Shown: positions 1 to 8,370, numbered from the stretch's first letter. The stretch is 64,000 bases of DNA from Iodobacter sp. BJB302 (GCF_002735645.1 NZ_PDZG01000005.1:1-64000), one strand, 5' to 3'. Notes: a model not told the origin generated them from the letters alone. Program-made: numbers and translations.

Positions 1-120
1 TTACATCCATTACTATAACCACGACCGAATCAAACTGAAGTTAAAAGGGCTGAGTCCTGTGCAATACAGAACCCAGCCCTTGAGCGCCTAGCTTTTATAC
101 TGTCCAACTAATTGGGGTCA
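1..120 (+). mobile_element. Right end of an IS3-family insertion sequence
   Basis: The first 91 bases encode the C-terminus of an OrfB-type transposase, and the sequence then runs to an outer end at about 111-120 (attggggtca). Read on the other strand, that end begins TGACCCCAATTAGTTGGACA, the usual form of an IS3-group terminal inverted repeat. The rest of the element lies beyond the left edge, so its completeness and its target duplication cannot be judged. It ends 26 bp from the 3' end of a tRNA-Gln gene. Confidence 0.8.
2..91 (+). CDS. IS3-family transposase OrfB, C-terminal fragment (cut by window edge)
   Basis: Frame 2 translates to 29 residues ending in a TAG at 89-91. It includes YIHYYNHDRIKLKLKGLSP, which matches the C-terminal signature of IS3/IS150-type integrase-transposases (YxxxYNxxRxxxxLxxxSP). 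The catalytic DDE core would lie upstream of the window. Only the tail is visible, so whether the full gene is intact is unknown. Confidence 0.8.
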   Translation, partial: YIHYYNHDRIKLKLKGLSPVQYRTQPLSA

Positions 121-146
121 GTTCATTACGCGGCTTATTTTGCTCT

Positions 147-223
147 TGGCAGGGGAAGAAGGATTCGAACCTTCGCATGTCGGAATCAAAATCCGATGCC
201 TTAACCAACTTGGCGACTCCCCT
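147..223 (-). tRNA. tRNA-Gln (anticodon TTG)
   Basis: On the minus strand the sequence folds as a tRNA. The acceptor stem AGGGGAG pairs with TTCCCCT, the anticodon stem TCGGA/TCCGA encloses loop TTTTGAT (anticodon TTG), the T-arm is GAAGG-TTCGAAT-CCTTC, and a genomically encoded CCA ends at 147. The body matches proteobacterial tRNA-Gln(UUG). The IS3 end lies just beyond its 3' side. Confidence 0.93.
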
Positions 224-486
224 GAAGAGATCGGCATACTACATGAAGAATTTTGTTTTGTGAAGCCTTTAGCAAAAATTTGTAAGCCACCCGGTAAAAA
301 TCCGTCTTTCAGCCATCTCAGCGGGCCCGTTTATAGCGCATTGCAGGCCCAATCCACGGCCAATAAAGCGCTATATTATCCAGAAAGCCACAGTAAGGCT
401 TTCTACTTACTTTCTTGTTTTCATTGCAATACTTTCCCTATACCATTGGCATTAATAATTTTCATGGGACTAAGTCTTGGTGCAGC

Positions 487-987
487 ATGGATGAAACAGA
501 AGATCTGGAAGCATTCTTTGAGGTTTTTTCCAAAGTCTACGCAAAGCTGGATGTGGATGGCGTAACGGATATGTTTTGCCTGCCGTTCTTTTCCTTAATC
601 AACGGGGAAAAAACCGACTGGCCCAAGCTGGAAGAGCTCTATCACACCACATGCATATTATTTGACTGGTATAAAAACCAAGGCTTTCACAACGCACGCT
701 ACACCATCCTCAGTATGCTGAAAATTACACCCACGCTGGCCACTGCCAGGCTGCGCTGGCGGGTACTGCTCACCGATGGCAGCCCGTGGGAATATTGCAC
801 CAGCTATCAACTCAAGCGTATTGATGGCGAGTGGAAAATGGCAGGCGTGATTCAGTTTGAAGAAAAGACCTCCAACGCTCCGCCCCCGCCCTTGGTTGCG
901 GCAGAAAACGCGCTGCATCATCTGGCCGATCTGTCTGAAAGCGAAGCGCATCAGCTAAAAAATGTGTATTTCGACATAGAGCAATAA
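487..987 (+). CDS. Hypothetical NTF2/SnoaL-like protein
   Basis: This is a 166-residue protein from the ATG at 487 (MDETED), with no signal peptide or membrane segment. Its pattern is an N-terminal helical stretch (DLEAFFEVFSKVY), then strands with ARLRWRVLLTDGSPWEYCTSYQLKRIDGEWKM, ending in IQFEE. That resembles the cone-like fold of NTF2/SnoaL proteins, where a late strand has the form Y-x-L-x-x-x-D-G-x-W-K. I cannot name a function. A longer reading from 415 is possible, but its first 24 residues look like translated intergenic DNA. No strong ribosome-binding site precedes either start. The next gene is on the same strand 65 bp downstream. Confidence 0.65.
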   Translation: MDETEDLEAFFEVFSKVYAKLDVDGVTDMFCLPFFSLINGEKTDWPKLEELYHTTCILFDWYKNQGFHNARYTILSMLKITPTLATARLRWRVLLTDGSPWEYCTSYQLKRIDGEWKMAGVIQFEEKTSNAPPPPLVAAENALHHLADLSESEAHQLKNVYFDIEQ

Positions 988-1052
988 AAAAGGATTTTGC
1001 AGAAGATCAGAGCCTGGCTGGTAAAATCGTTATTTGCCCGCCTGATCTGATC

Positions 1053-1391
1053 ATGTCTGAAACCCCTGTTCCCTCGCCATGCATTGGCCAGTGCAAGCTG
1101 GACGACGCACAAACCTGTACGGGTTGCCGCCGTACCCTGGATGAGATTCGCCTCTGGTCTGCAGCAACAGATGCAGAAAAAACCATCGTCTGGCAACGCT
1201 TGCTGGCCCTGCCTTTAATCAACAAACAATGTCAGCGCTGCGGTTCAGAATTTAGCTGCGGCAGCGGCGGGCAGAACGGGGGATGCTGGTGTATGGATTT
1301 TCCGCCGGTGTTATCGCCATCCGGCGCATCGGGCGATTGCTTTTGCCCCGAATGCCTTGGCGAGATCATCAGTGAGCGGGGCCAAAGCTAA
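1053..1391 (+). CDS. DUF1289 / cysteine-rich CWC fusion protein
   Basis: This 112-residue protein carries two small cysteine-rich modules. Residues about 8-55 match DUF1289 (PSPCIGQCKLDDAQTCTGCRRTLDEIRLW). Residues about 58-105 match the cysteine-rich CWC family (CQRCGSEFSCGSGGQNGGCWC, later CFCPECL). Both are known as short, probably metal-binding proteins of unknown role, and usually occur as separate genes. The cysteine spacing suggests zinc binding, which is an inference. The gene ends convergently with the phosphopantetheinyl transferase gene, and the two stop codons overlap. Confidence 0.75.
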   Translation: MSETPVPSPCIGQCKLDDAQTCTGCRRTLDEIRLWSAATDAEKTIVWQRLLALPLINKQCQRCGSEFSCGSGGQNGGCWCMDFPPVLSPSGASGDCFCPECLGEIISERGQS

Positions 1392-2053
1392 ACTGCAGGC
1401 CAGTCCTTCACCTGTAATTCCTGAGCGGTATAACTGCGGCGGCTGACTAAAGCCGCCAAAGCCTCTATACCCACATCCAAATCATAAAGATGCCAAAGGG
1501 TGTTTTCACTTTCGCAATGAATCATTGCCCGCATGCGCCGGTTTTCGCCCTGCGGCAGCACCACTTGCGACATGGGTAAATGCAAACCCCGCCCAAACGC
1601 CTTGAGCACTGCCTCTTTGCGCACCCACAGCTTTAAAGCCTGTGCGGCGCTTAAGGGCTGAGCTATTTTCCTCAACTCCGCAGGGCTTTGGAAATCACTG
1701 AACCAATCCGGATCAGTGTCATTATTATGCAGCTCGATATCTATTCCCAAAGGCCCCAGGGGCTGCAAAGCAATCAGGGCAATCCCCCCGCTGTGGCTTA
1801 ATGAAAATGCCGGGCCATGGTGCAAAAATGGCTTGCACCATGGATTATGCTGATAGCGGATATCGGCTGGTAAGCAGTCCAGCTCACTGGCCAGAACAGC
1901 GCGTAAAGCAATATGTGCGGCCGCATAACGGTTCGCATCAAGCGCTCTGCGCAGGCTCTGCCAGCGCTGATGCTCCTGCTCATCCAGCACAGCCAGCCCT
2001 GGCCCGCTCAGCCAGGCTGCATCATCCAGATAGACACGCCAGATCTTCAGCAC
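1388..2053 (-). CDS. 4'-phosphopantetheinyl transferase, Sfp/EntD type
   Basis: The enzyme would transfer phosphopantetheine from CoA to the carrier domains of the NRPS and to the aryl carrier domain of EntB. The 221-residue protein has the family motifs: FSLSHSGG, the Mg-binding GIDIE, and LWVRKEAVLKAFGRGL (the W-x-x-K-E-A motif). The start is a GTG at 2051-2053, with GGA about 8 bases upstream. An ATG at 2057 is out of frame. The gene lies 12 bp downstream of entA on the same strand, so it is probably co-transcribed from the Fur-boxed promoter at 2913-2949. Confidence 0.88.
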   Translation of the reverse strand: MLKIWRVYLDDAAWLSGPGLAVLDEQEHQRWQSLRRALDANRYAAAHIALRAVLASELDCLPADIRYQHNPWCKPFLHHGPAFSLSHSGGIALIALQPLGPLGIDIELHNNDTDPDWFSDFQSPAELRKIAQPLSAAQALKLWVRKEAVLKAFGRGLHLPMSQVVLPQGENRRMRAMIHCESENTLWHLYDLDVGIEALAALVSRRSYTAQELQVKDWPAV

Positions 2054-2065
2054 ACATTTTTCCGG

Positions 2066-2851
2066 TTAAATACCCAACGTCGCCCCGCCATCCACACACA
2101 AATTATGCATGGTGATATGGCGGGCACCGGGCGAGAGTAAAAAGAGTACCGATGCGGCAATATCCTCCGCATCCGCAATCCGCCCCAGCGGAATACCTGT
2201 GCGATAGCCTGGCAAAGAGCCTGCTATCACTTTTTGCACATCGCTTTCATCCTGCCAAAGCTGGCGCTGCATGGCCGTATCGGTAGAGCCGGGGGAGACA
2301 ATATTACAGCGTATGCCGTATTCAGCCAGCTCCAGCCCCAGGCACTTGGTAAAATGCCCCACCGCCGCCTTAGATGCGGCATAGGCCGCCATTTGCAGCC
2401 GCGGCACTTCAGCCGCATTTGATCCTACCGTGACAATCGCACCGCTGCGGCGCGGAATCATACGCTGCGCCACGGCTCTGGATAAATAAAAGGGGCCATG
2501 CGTATTCACCGCAAAGGTGTTTTCCCAATCTTCATCGCTCATCGCGCAGATGGCCGACATATGCAATATGCCTGCAGCATTCACCAGCACAGCAACCGGC
2601 CCCAGCTCAGCTTCAATTTGCCCAACCACCTCGCTAATCCGGCTGCTGCTACGCATATCCACAGGATAAGCATGCACCGCCAGACCTTCAACCCGATATT
2701 GCAAAGCCGCAGCCTGTAAGCGCTCCGCCTGAATATCCAGTGCTGCAACGATCGCACCCTGGCGGCCTAAAGCCTGCACAACAGCCGCACCAATCCCTTG
2801 GGCCGCTCCGGTCACAATGGCTACTTTTCCACGATAAAGCTGATCTTGCAT
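2066..2851 (-). CDS. entA: 2,3-dihydro-2,3-dihydroxybenzoate dehydrogenase (EntA-like)
   Basis: This short-chain dehydrogenase oxidises 2,3-dihydro-2,3-dihydroxybenzoate to 2,3-dihydroxybenzoate (DHB) with NAD. It shows the Rossmann glycine motif VTGAAQGIG near the N-terminus, the NAG-type motif VNAAGIL, and the catalytic pair YAASK in [13 protein letters not shown]. The C-terminus [13 protein letters not shown] is typical of EntA/DhbA proteins. I chose the ATG at 2851 (MQDQLYRGK) over the GTG at 2884, because it puts the Rossmann fold at the usual distance and has GGAAAG upstream. Assignment to EntA rather than another SDR rests on the surrounding siderophore genes. It is divergent from fepB across a Fur-like palindrome. 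Confidence 0.85.
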   Translation of the reverse strand: MQDQLYRGKVAIVTGAAQGIGAAVVQALGRQGAIVAALDIQAERLQAAALQYRVEGLAVHAYPVDMRSSSRISEVVGQIEAELGPVAVLVNAAGILHMSAICAMSDEDWENTFAVNTHGPFYLSRAVAQRMIPRRSGAIVTVGSNAAEVPRLQMAAYAASKAAVGHFTKCLGLELAEYGIRCNIVSPGSTDTAMQRQLWQDESDVQKVIAGSLPGYRTGIPLGRIADAEDIAASVLFLLSPGARHITMHNLCVDGGATLGI

Positions 2852-2912
2852 AAGAGGGCTTTCCTTGTTGTTTTCTGGTGGCACAAGACGCTTTTCAGGC
2901 CGTCTGAAGCAA

Positions 2913-2949
2913 TATTTTAATACGAATAATAATTATTCGTATTAAAATA
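2913..2949. promoter_or_regulatory. Fur-box candidate: perfect 37-bp palindrome in the entA/fepB divergent promoter
   Basis: Positions 2913-2949 form a perfect inverted repeat with 18-base arms around a central A at 2931. Its core GAATAATAATTATTC resembles the 7-1-7 Fur motif TGATAATNATTATCA. It sits between entA (minus) and the FepB-like gene (plus), so one operator could control both. Binding by Fur is inferred from the motif and the gene context. Confidence 0.75.
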
Positions 2950-3030
2950 ATTAATAAGGCTGTAAGCGCCAGCTTCATTTACAGGCTCTTTCCCCTGACG
3001 CCAGCAAAAACCACACAAGCGAGTCTTTCA

Positions 3031-4014
3031 GTGAATACAAAACACGGCCTTCTGGCCTTTATGCTTATTGGCGCGGCCCTGCTTGCAGGCTGCGATTCCG
3101 GCTCAAAAACAACTGCAGCCGAAACGCAGACCAGCGGCTGGCCACGCACTTTCGACACACCTCAGGGCAAGCTCACCATCAAGGCCCCGCCCCAGCGGAT
3201 TGTATCGACCAGTGTGACGCTTACCGGCACGCTGCTCACCATTAATGCCCCTGTGATTGGCAGCGGCACCGGAGCGGTTAACACCGTAACCTCAGATGAG
3301 CAGGGGTTTTTCCGCCAATGGGCGCATATCGCTAAAGAGCGCAAAGTAGAGCCGCTTTACCATGGCGAGCCCAATGCTGAAACCATTGCTGCAGCCAATC
3401 CTGATCTGATTATTGTGTCTGCAACCGGCGGCGATTCTGCCCGTAAAATTTATGATCAGCTCAACCAGATTGCCCCAACAGTGATCATTCATTATGACGA
3501 TAAAGACTGGCAAGCGATTGCCACCCAGCTGGGGGCCATTACCGGCCACGAGCAAGATGCAGCGGCAGCAATCAAAGACTTCAGCAGCAAGCTCAGTGCC
3601 ACAAAACAAAAAATCCATCTCCCGCCCCAGCCCGTAAACGCCATGGTTTACTACGAAGATAACTCTGGCGCCAATGTATGGACTACCAACTCCGCACAAG
3701 GGCGGCTACTGCTGGATCTGGGCTTTACACTTGCGACTATTCCGGATGCAGCCAAAGGCGATACCAGCATGGGCATACGCAAGGACTTCACCCAGCTAAC
3801 GGGTGAAAAATTCTCTGCAGGGCTGCAGGGCAAAACCATGCTGCTGTTTACCGCCGATGATTCAACCGTAGCCAAAGTCAAAAATAATAAGTTTCTGCAA
3901 CAAAATCTGGCCATATCCAACAATCGCGTTTATGCCGTAGGCTTGGATACTTTTCGCATGGATTACTACAGCGCCAGCAATATGCTGAAGCGGATTGAGC
4001 AGCACTTTAAGTAA
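3031..4014 (+). CDS. fepB: Ferric-catecholate periplasmic binding lipoprotein (FepB-like)
   Basis: This 327-residue solute-binding protein would capture the ferric siderophore in the periplasm and pass it to FepDGC. The N-terminus has a lipoprotein signal ending LLAGC, with Cys21 as the predicted lipidation site. The mature part has the class III binding-protein pattern: PQRIVSTSVTLTGTL near the start, ANPDLIIVSATGGD in the first lobe, then a long linking helix and the second lobe ending FRMDYYSASNMLKRIEQHF. The start is a GTG at 3031 with only a weak ribosome-binding site (gag). The gene stands alone between the divergent Fur-like palindrome and the convergent exporter gene. E. coli FepB is soluble, so the lipid anchor is a difference. 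Confidence 0.88.
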   Translation: MNTKHGLLAFMLIGAALLAGCDSGSKTTAAETQTSGWPRTFDTPQGKLTIKAPPQRIVSTSVTLTGTLLTINAPVIGSGTGAVNTVTSDEQGFFRQWAHIAKERKVEPLYHGEPNAETIAAANPDLIIVSATGGDSARKIYDQLNQIAPTVIIHYDDKDWQAIATQLGAITGHEQDAAAAIKDFSSKLSATKQKIHLPPQPVNAMVYYEDNSGANVWTTNSAQGRLLLDLGFTLATIPDAAKGDTSMGIRKDFTQLTGEKFSAGLQGKTMLLFTADDSTVAKVKNNKFLQQNLAISNNRVYAVGLDTFRMDYYSASNMLKRIEQHFK

Positions 4015-4020
4015 ACAGCA

Positions 4021-4049
4021 GCCTGGCTGGCGTATTCAGGCAGCTAGGC
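4021..4049. terminator. Weak hairpin between convergent fepB and MFS genes
   Basis: GCCTGGCTG at 4021-4029 pairs with CAGCTAGGC at 4041-4049 through one G-T wobble. No long T-run follows, so its role as a shared terminator is only suggested by its place in the 45-bp convergent gap. Confidence 0.35.
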
Positions 4050-4059
4050 AAACATTGCT

Positions 4060-5337
4060 TTAATGAGCCGCCTCAGATGCCGCATCTGGCAGCTCAGCCT
4101 CTGGCGGGGGATTCTGCAAGCGCCGCAAACCACTAAACCCAAGCCCCAGCATGGCCCCGGTCAGCGCAACGCCGCCCGCAAAAGAGCACACTGCCATCAG
4201 TGGCGCAAATGCACGGGCCAAAGCCCCCAGCCCCAAAGCCCCTGCTGAATCCCCCACCACATCCTGAGCACTCCACAGGCTGTTTATCCGCCCCAGCAAA
4301 TGATCCGGCGTGTGCTGCTGCACTAAGGTGAACTGCAATAAAGAGCTGATCGAGCCCAGATAACCAAATACAACAAGCGCCACCAGGCCCGATGGCAGAT
4401 GAGTAATCAGGCCAAACACAACAATCGCCAGCGCCGCTGAGATCACCGCAGTAATCAGTGACAAGCCCGGCCGCTGTACCCGCGCCACCCAGCCACTGGT
4501 AAACGCACCCGTCATCGCCCCCAGCGGCACCGCCGAATACATCAGGCCCACTTCAAAAGCACCGCCGCCATACACAGCCAGAGCCAGCACCGGAAACATC
4601 ACCCGCACCGAGCTTAATAATGTTTGTAAAGTGCCCATCACCACCACGGCCCCAACCACGGGGCTTTGCTGCAAAAAGCACACGCCATCGGCTAAGGCAC
4701 GCAAGGGATGCTGAGGCTGGCCCGCAGCCGCTTTCATGGAAGGCAAACGCAGCAAAGGAATTAATGTGCACAGGGTGCCAAGCCCTGCCAGCAGGTAGTT
4801 CCAGCTTACCCCTGCCAAAGCAATCACCACACCGGCAATGGCCGGGGACAAAATCGCCCCCAAACGAACGGTCAGCATGCTTAATGCGCCTGCCGCCGGC
4901 AGATTTTCACGCCCTACCAGCGCCGGAATACTCGCCATCAGGGCCGTGATTCCAAGTGCCCCAAAAAAACCATCCCAGACCGCAACCAGATAGAGTGCCA
5001 GCAGAGAGGGCGCTGAAATAAAGCTGTTCAAAGCCAGCACTAAAAAGCCAATACCGCACAAGCTGCGGGCCATCAGAATCAGCTTGCGCCTGTCGTAGCG
5101 ATCAGCCAGCACACCGCCACACATCAGCCCTACAAACATCCCCACGCCATCCAGCGCTACCGCCATCCCTACATGCAATGCCGAGCCAGTCAGCGCATGG
5201 ATTTGCACCGGCACCGCCACAGTGAGCATGCCTAGAGAGAGCACAGAAATTAAACGCGCTATAAAAACAGACCGAAAGTTTGAATTATTTTTAAGCAGAC
5301 TGAAATCAACAAAAATAGACGATCCGGGTTTACTCAT
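4060..5337 (-). CDS. entS: MFS siderophore exporter (EntS-like)
   Basis: The 425-residue protein is a major facilitator with about 12 hydrophobic segments. After TM2 it has the MFS loop motif GGVLADRYDRRKLI, typical of the DHA3 family that includes the enterobactin exporter EntS. It is expected to sit in the inner membrane and export the newly made catecholate. The chosen start is ATG 5337 (MSKPGSSIFVDFSLLKNN), where the EntS-type N-terminus begins. The upstream extension to 5448 is a run of phenylalanines plus operator DNA. The gene diverges from fepD across a Fur-box candidate and converges with fepB. Confidence 0.82.
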   Translation of the reverse strand: MSKPGSSIFVDFSLLKNNSNFRSVFIARLISVLSLGMLTVAVPVQIHALTGSALHVGMAVALDGVGMFVGLMCGGVLADRYDRRKLILMARSLCGIGFLVLALNSFISAPSLLALYLVAVWDGFFGALGITALMASIPALVGRENLPAAGALSMLTVRLGAILSPAIAGVVIALAGVSWNYLLAGLGTLCTLIPLLRLPSMKAAAGQPQHPLRALADGVCFLQQSPVVGAVVVMGTLQTLLSSVRVMFPVLALAVYGGGAFEVGLMYSAVPLGAMTGAFTSGWVARVQRPGLSLITAVISAALAIVVFGLITHLPSGLVALVVFGYLGSISSLLQFTLVQQHTPDHLLGRINSLWSAQDVVGDSAGALGLGALARAFAPLMAVCSFAGGVALTGAMLGLGFSGLRRLQNPPPEAELPDAASEAAH

Positions 5338-5424
5338 AAGAAATCCAAAAAAGAAAAAGAATCGGGAGCAGCGCAAGGCGAAATCTGTCACCAGCTTGAC
5401 GGCTATGGTATCATTAAGCATCGA

Positions 5425-5449
5425 AATGAATATGATTAACATTCTCATT
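5425..5449. promoter_or_regulatory. Fur-box candidate between the exporter and fepDGC
   Basis: The sequence from 5425 reads aatgaatatgattaacattc and continues tcatt to 5449. It is an imperfect inverted repeat that fits the Fur pattern of AATGAT-like hexamers. It lies between divergent entS-like and fepD genes and ends two bases before the fepD ATG. Fur control is inferred. Confidence 0.65.
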
Positions 5450-5451
5450 TA

Positions 5452-6468
5452 ATGCTTAATTCCGCTGCGCCCGCCCCTTTTCCGAGGCAAAAAAACCGCT
5501 CCCGATATGCCTTAGTGTTTATCTTGCTCTGCTTTTTTGTGCTGCTTAGCCTGACCATGGGGGCCAAGCCCATCCCGCTGGCCGTGGTTTACGACAGCTT
5601 TTTTGGCGCAGCCCAACACCCGGACAGCATTATTGTGCTGGAGAGCAGGCTGCCCAGAACGCTGCTTGGCCTGTTTGCCGGAGCCGCACTGGGCCTCACC
5701 GGTGCACTGATCCAGGCGCTGACGCGTAATCCGCTTGCAGATCCCGGCTTGCTTGGGGTGAATGCAGGGGCCAGCTTTGCGGTGGTGCTTGCCGTAGCGC
5801 TATTTAATATCCAGCAGCCTGCCGCCTTTGTTGGCTTTGCCTGCGCGGGCGCTTTAATCACCACACTTCTGGTTTATTTTATTGGCGTCTGGAGTGTGGG
5901 CAGGCTGGACCCCAGCCGCTTTATTCTGGCGGGTGTGGCGATTGGCGCGGTCATGCACGGTATTTCTTCGGGGCTGGTGCTGTTTAACCCCATGGCTTTT
6001 GATCGTATCCGCTACTGGAATGCAGGCACGCTGGATGTACGTAATCTGGATCTGGTCCTGATGGTCTTACCCGCCATGATCACCGGCAGCGTATTAGCAC
6101 TTTTATTAGCAAGGCCGCTGAATGCACTCAGCATGGGCGCAGAATTATCCGTAACACTGGGTACACGGCCCTGGATCACGCAGGCCTTCAGCATTTTGGC
6201 CATTACCCTGCTCACAGGCGCAACAACGGCCATTGCGGGGCCAATTGGTTTTATCGGCCTGATGATCCCGCAGGTGGCGCGCTGGCTGGTTGGCCCGGAT
6301 CAGCGGCGGATCTTGCCACTGACCATTTTACTTGCCCCCATTTTGCTGCTCGGGGCCGATATGGTGGGCCGCCTGCTGGTGCCCGGCGAGTTGCGCGTAT
6401 CAATTGTCACCGCCTTTGTGGGCGCACCAATGCTGATCTGGCTGGCCCGCAAGCAGGTGCGCACATGA
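5452..6468 (+). CDS. fepD: Ferric-siderophore ABC permease (FepD-like)
   Basis: This 338-residue FecCD-family permease is one half of the inner-membrane channel for the ferric catecholate. It shows the family landmarks LPRTLLGLFAGAALGLTGALIQALTRNPLADPGLLGVNAGAS in order, and near the C-terminus GPIGFIGLMIPQVARWLVGPDQRRILP, which includes the ATPase-contacting helix. About ten membrane segments are visible. The ATG at 5452 directly follows the Fur-box candidate and lacks an obvious ribosome-binding site, so the transcript may be leaderless or the true start may be slightly downstream. It overlaps fepG by four bases (ATGA). Confidence 0.9.
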   Translation: MLNSAAPAPFPRQKNRSRYALVFILLCFFVLLSLTMGAKPIPLAVVYDSFFGAAQHPDSIIVLESRLPRTLLGLFAGAALGLTGALIQALTRNPLADPGLLGVNAGASFAVVLAVALFNIQQPAAFVGFACAGALITTLLVYFIGVWSVGRLDPSRFILAGVAIGAVMHGISSGLVLFNPMAFDRIRYWNAGTLDVRNLDLVLMVLPAMITGSVLALLLARPLNALSMGAELSVTLGTRPWITQAFSILAITLLTGATTAIAGPIGFIGLMIPQVARWLVGPDQRRILPLTILLAPILLLGADMVGRLLVPGELRVSIVTAFVGAPMLIWLARKQVRT

Positions 6469-7499
6469 TGGCGCGCCGCACTATCCTCATTGGCAGGCCG
6501 GATGGAGCCATCAGCTTCCGCCTCAATCTTGCCGGGCTGCGCCTCGCTTTTATTCTTGCGCTGGCCTGCCTGCTGCTGGGAGTGATGGCCTTAAAGCTGG
6601 GAGCATTATCATTTTCAAACGCAGAAGTCTTTGCTGCGCTCAAAGGCGAAGGCAGCAGCCGAGCCATGATTGTCATCAATCAATGGCGGCTGCCACGCGT
6701 ATTAATGGCGCTGGTGATTGGCGCGGCATTGGGCATGAGCGGGGCCATTTTTCAATCGCTGGTACGAAACCCGCTGGGCAGCCCCGATGTGATTGGCTTT
6801 GGCACAGGCGCACATACCGGCGCGCTAATCACCATCATCCTTTTAAACGGCGGTTATCTGGAGATCGCCACCGGCGCTATTATTGGCGGGCTGCTGACGG
6901 CACTCTTGGTTTATTTGCTGGCTTGGCGGCAAGGCATACACGGCTTCAGGCTGATTATTACCGGGATTGCCGTCAGCGCCATGCTGGCAGCCTTTAATAC
7001 CTGGCTCAGCATTACCGGCAGCCTTGAAGCGGCCATGAGTGTGGCGCTGTGGGCAGCAGGATCGCTCAATGGCATGTCATGGGCCAAAGGCCTGCCTGCT
7101 GCGGCTTTTTGCCTTAGCTGTATGCTGCTGGCCCTGCTGCTTGGCCGCAGGATGCAGCTATTAGAAATGGGCGACGATAGCGCCAGCGCATTAGGCATCC
7201 CTGCCGAGCGCACCCGTCTGCAGCTGATGGCGCTCGGCGTGGCCCTGATTGCCGCAGCCACAGCCGCCACCGGGCCCATTGCCTTTATTGCCCTTGTTGC
7301 ACCGCAAATTGTGAACCGGATAAGCAACACGACAACTCTGTATCTTTCGGCCTTAATGGGCGCTCTGCTGCTGCTGCTGGCAGATATCACCGCGCAACAT
7401 TTATTCTTCCCCCAACAATTCCCGGTAGGCGTTATCACGGTAAGTATTGGCGGGGTTTATCTGATCTGGCTCTTACTCTGTGAAGCAAAACGTATATGA
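6465..7499 (+). CDS. fepG: Ferric-siderophore ABC permease (FepG-like)
   Basis: This 344-residue second FecCD-type permease pairs with FepD. It contains LPRVLMALVIGAALGMSGAIFQSLVRNPLGSPDVIGFGTGAHTGA and the C-terminal segment ATGPIAFIALVAPQIVNRI. Compared with FepD, the late motif reads APQIVNR rather than IPQVARW, the usual FepD/FepG difference. It is translationally coupled at both ends: ATGA overlap with fepD at 6465-6468 and with fepC at 7496-7499. Confidence 0.9.
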   Translation: MMARRTILIGRPDGAISFRLNLAGLRLAFILALACLLLGVMALKLGALSFSNAEVFAALKGEGSSRAMIVINQWRLPRVLMALVIGAALGMSGAIFQSLVRNPLGSPDVIGFGTGAHTGALITIILLNGGYLEIATGAIIGGLLTALLVYLLAWRQGIHGFRLIITGIAVSAMLAAFNTWLSITGSLEAAMSVALWAAGSLNGMSWAKGLPAAAFCLSCMLLALLLGRRMQLLEMGDDSASALGIPAERTRLQLMALGVALIAAATAATGPIAFIALVAPQIVNRISNTTTLYLSALMGALLLLLADITAQHLFFPQQFPVGVITVSIGGVYLIWLLLCEAKRI

Positions 7500-8317
7500 C
7501 CGCAATGCTAACCCAAACCGCCCCCGCCGCCAGCCGCTTAAAGGGTAAAAACCTGCAGCTGGGCTACGGGCAGCGCGTGATTTGCGATCAGCTTGACCTG
7601 CAAATCAGCGATGATGCTTTTACTGTGATTATCGGCCCCAATGGCTGTGGCAAATCAACGCTGCTGCGCAGCCTGGCAAGGCTGATCAAACCCTCCACAG
7701 GGCAAATCAGCCTCGATGGCAAAGATATCCACCATTACCCGGCTAAATTTGTAGCCACACAACTTGGCCTTCTGCCGCAATCTTCCACCGCGCCCGAAGG
7801 CATTTGTGTGGCCGATCTCGTTGCCCGTGGCCGCTACCCGCACCAAAGCCTGCTGCGGCAATGGAGCCGCAGCGACGAAGACGCCGTGGCCAGCGCAATG
7901 CAAGCCACAGGCATCACGGAGCTTGCCGGGCAAAATGTAGACGCGCTGTCTGGCGGGCAAAGGCAACGCGTCTGGGTGGCGATGGCACTGGCCCAGCAAA
8001 CATCCATTTTGCTGCTGGATGAGCCCACAACCTATCTGGATATTGCCCACCAGATTGAGCTACTGGAGCTGTTTCGCACCCTGAATGAGCAAGGCCGCAC
8101 CCTGGTGGCGGTATTGCACGATCTGAACCACGCCTGCCGCTACGCCAGCCAGCTGATCGTAATGAAAGAAGGGCAAATCGTCGCCACAGGCACGCCCCGC
8201 CAGATCATGACGCCAGAGCTGGTAGAAAACGTCTTTGGCCTGCCCTGCCTGATTATCGACGATCCGGTCAGCCACACCCCAATGATTATCCCGCGCGGCA
8301 GGCCGCATTTGCGCTGA
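7496..8317 (+). CDS. fepC: Ferric-siderophore ABC transporter ATPase (FepC-like)
   Basis: This 273-residue cytoplasmic ATPase energises FepDG. It has Walker A GPNGCGKST, Q-loop LLPQSS, signature LSGGQRQR, Walker B ILLLDEPTTYLD and the switch histidine in AVLHDLNHACRYA. All key residues are present. The ATG at 7496 overlaps the fepG stop. A second in-frame ATG four codons later is possible but less well coupled. A strong terminator follows at 8332-8369. Confidence 0.93.
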   Translation: MTAMLTQTAPAASRLKGKNLQLGYGQRVICDQLDLQISDDAFTVIIGPNGCGKSTLLRSLARLIKPSTGQISLDGKDIHHYPAKFVATQLGLLPQSSTAPEGICVADLVARGRYPHQSLLRQWSRSDEDAVASAMQATGITELAGQNVDALSGGQRQRVWVAMALAQQTSILLLDEPTTYLDIAHQIELLELFRTLNEQGRTLVAVLHDLNHACRYASQLIVMKEGQIVATGTPRQIMTPELVENVFGLPCLIIDDPVSHTPMIIPRGRPHLR

Positions 8318-8331
8318 TCAAACCAATACAA

Positions 8332-8369
8332 AAAAAATACCCCGCCCTCGTATCAGCGGGGTATTTTTT
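8332..8369. terminator. Bidirectional intrinsic terminator between fepC and the NRPS gene
   Basis: AAAAAATACCCCGC at 8332-8345 pairs perfectly with GCGGGGTATTTTTT at 8356-8369 around a 10-base loop. The A/T tails make it functional on both strands for two convergent genes. Confidence 0.9.
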
Positions 8370-8370
8370 A

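Noticed and set aside
382-404. Hairpin AGAAAGCC/GGCTTTCT before the NTF2-like gene
   Set aside because: An 8-bp stem with no T-run and no clear transcript context. It may be chance symmetry in an AT-rich stretch.
140-565. 141-residue open frame on the plus strand
   Set aside because: It runs antisense through the tRNA-Gln gene and into the start of the NTF2-like gene in another frame, with no ribosome-binding site or recognisable motif.
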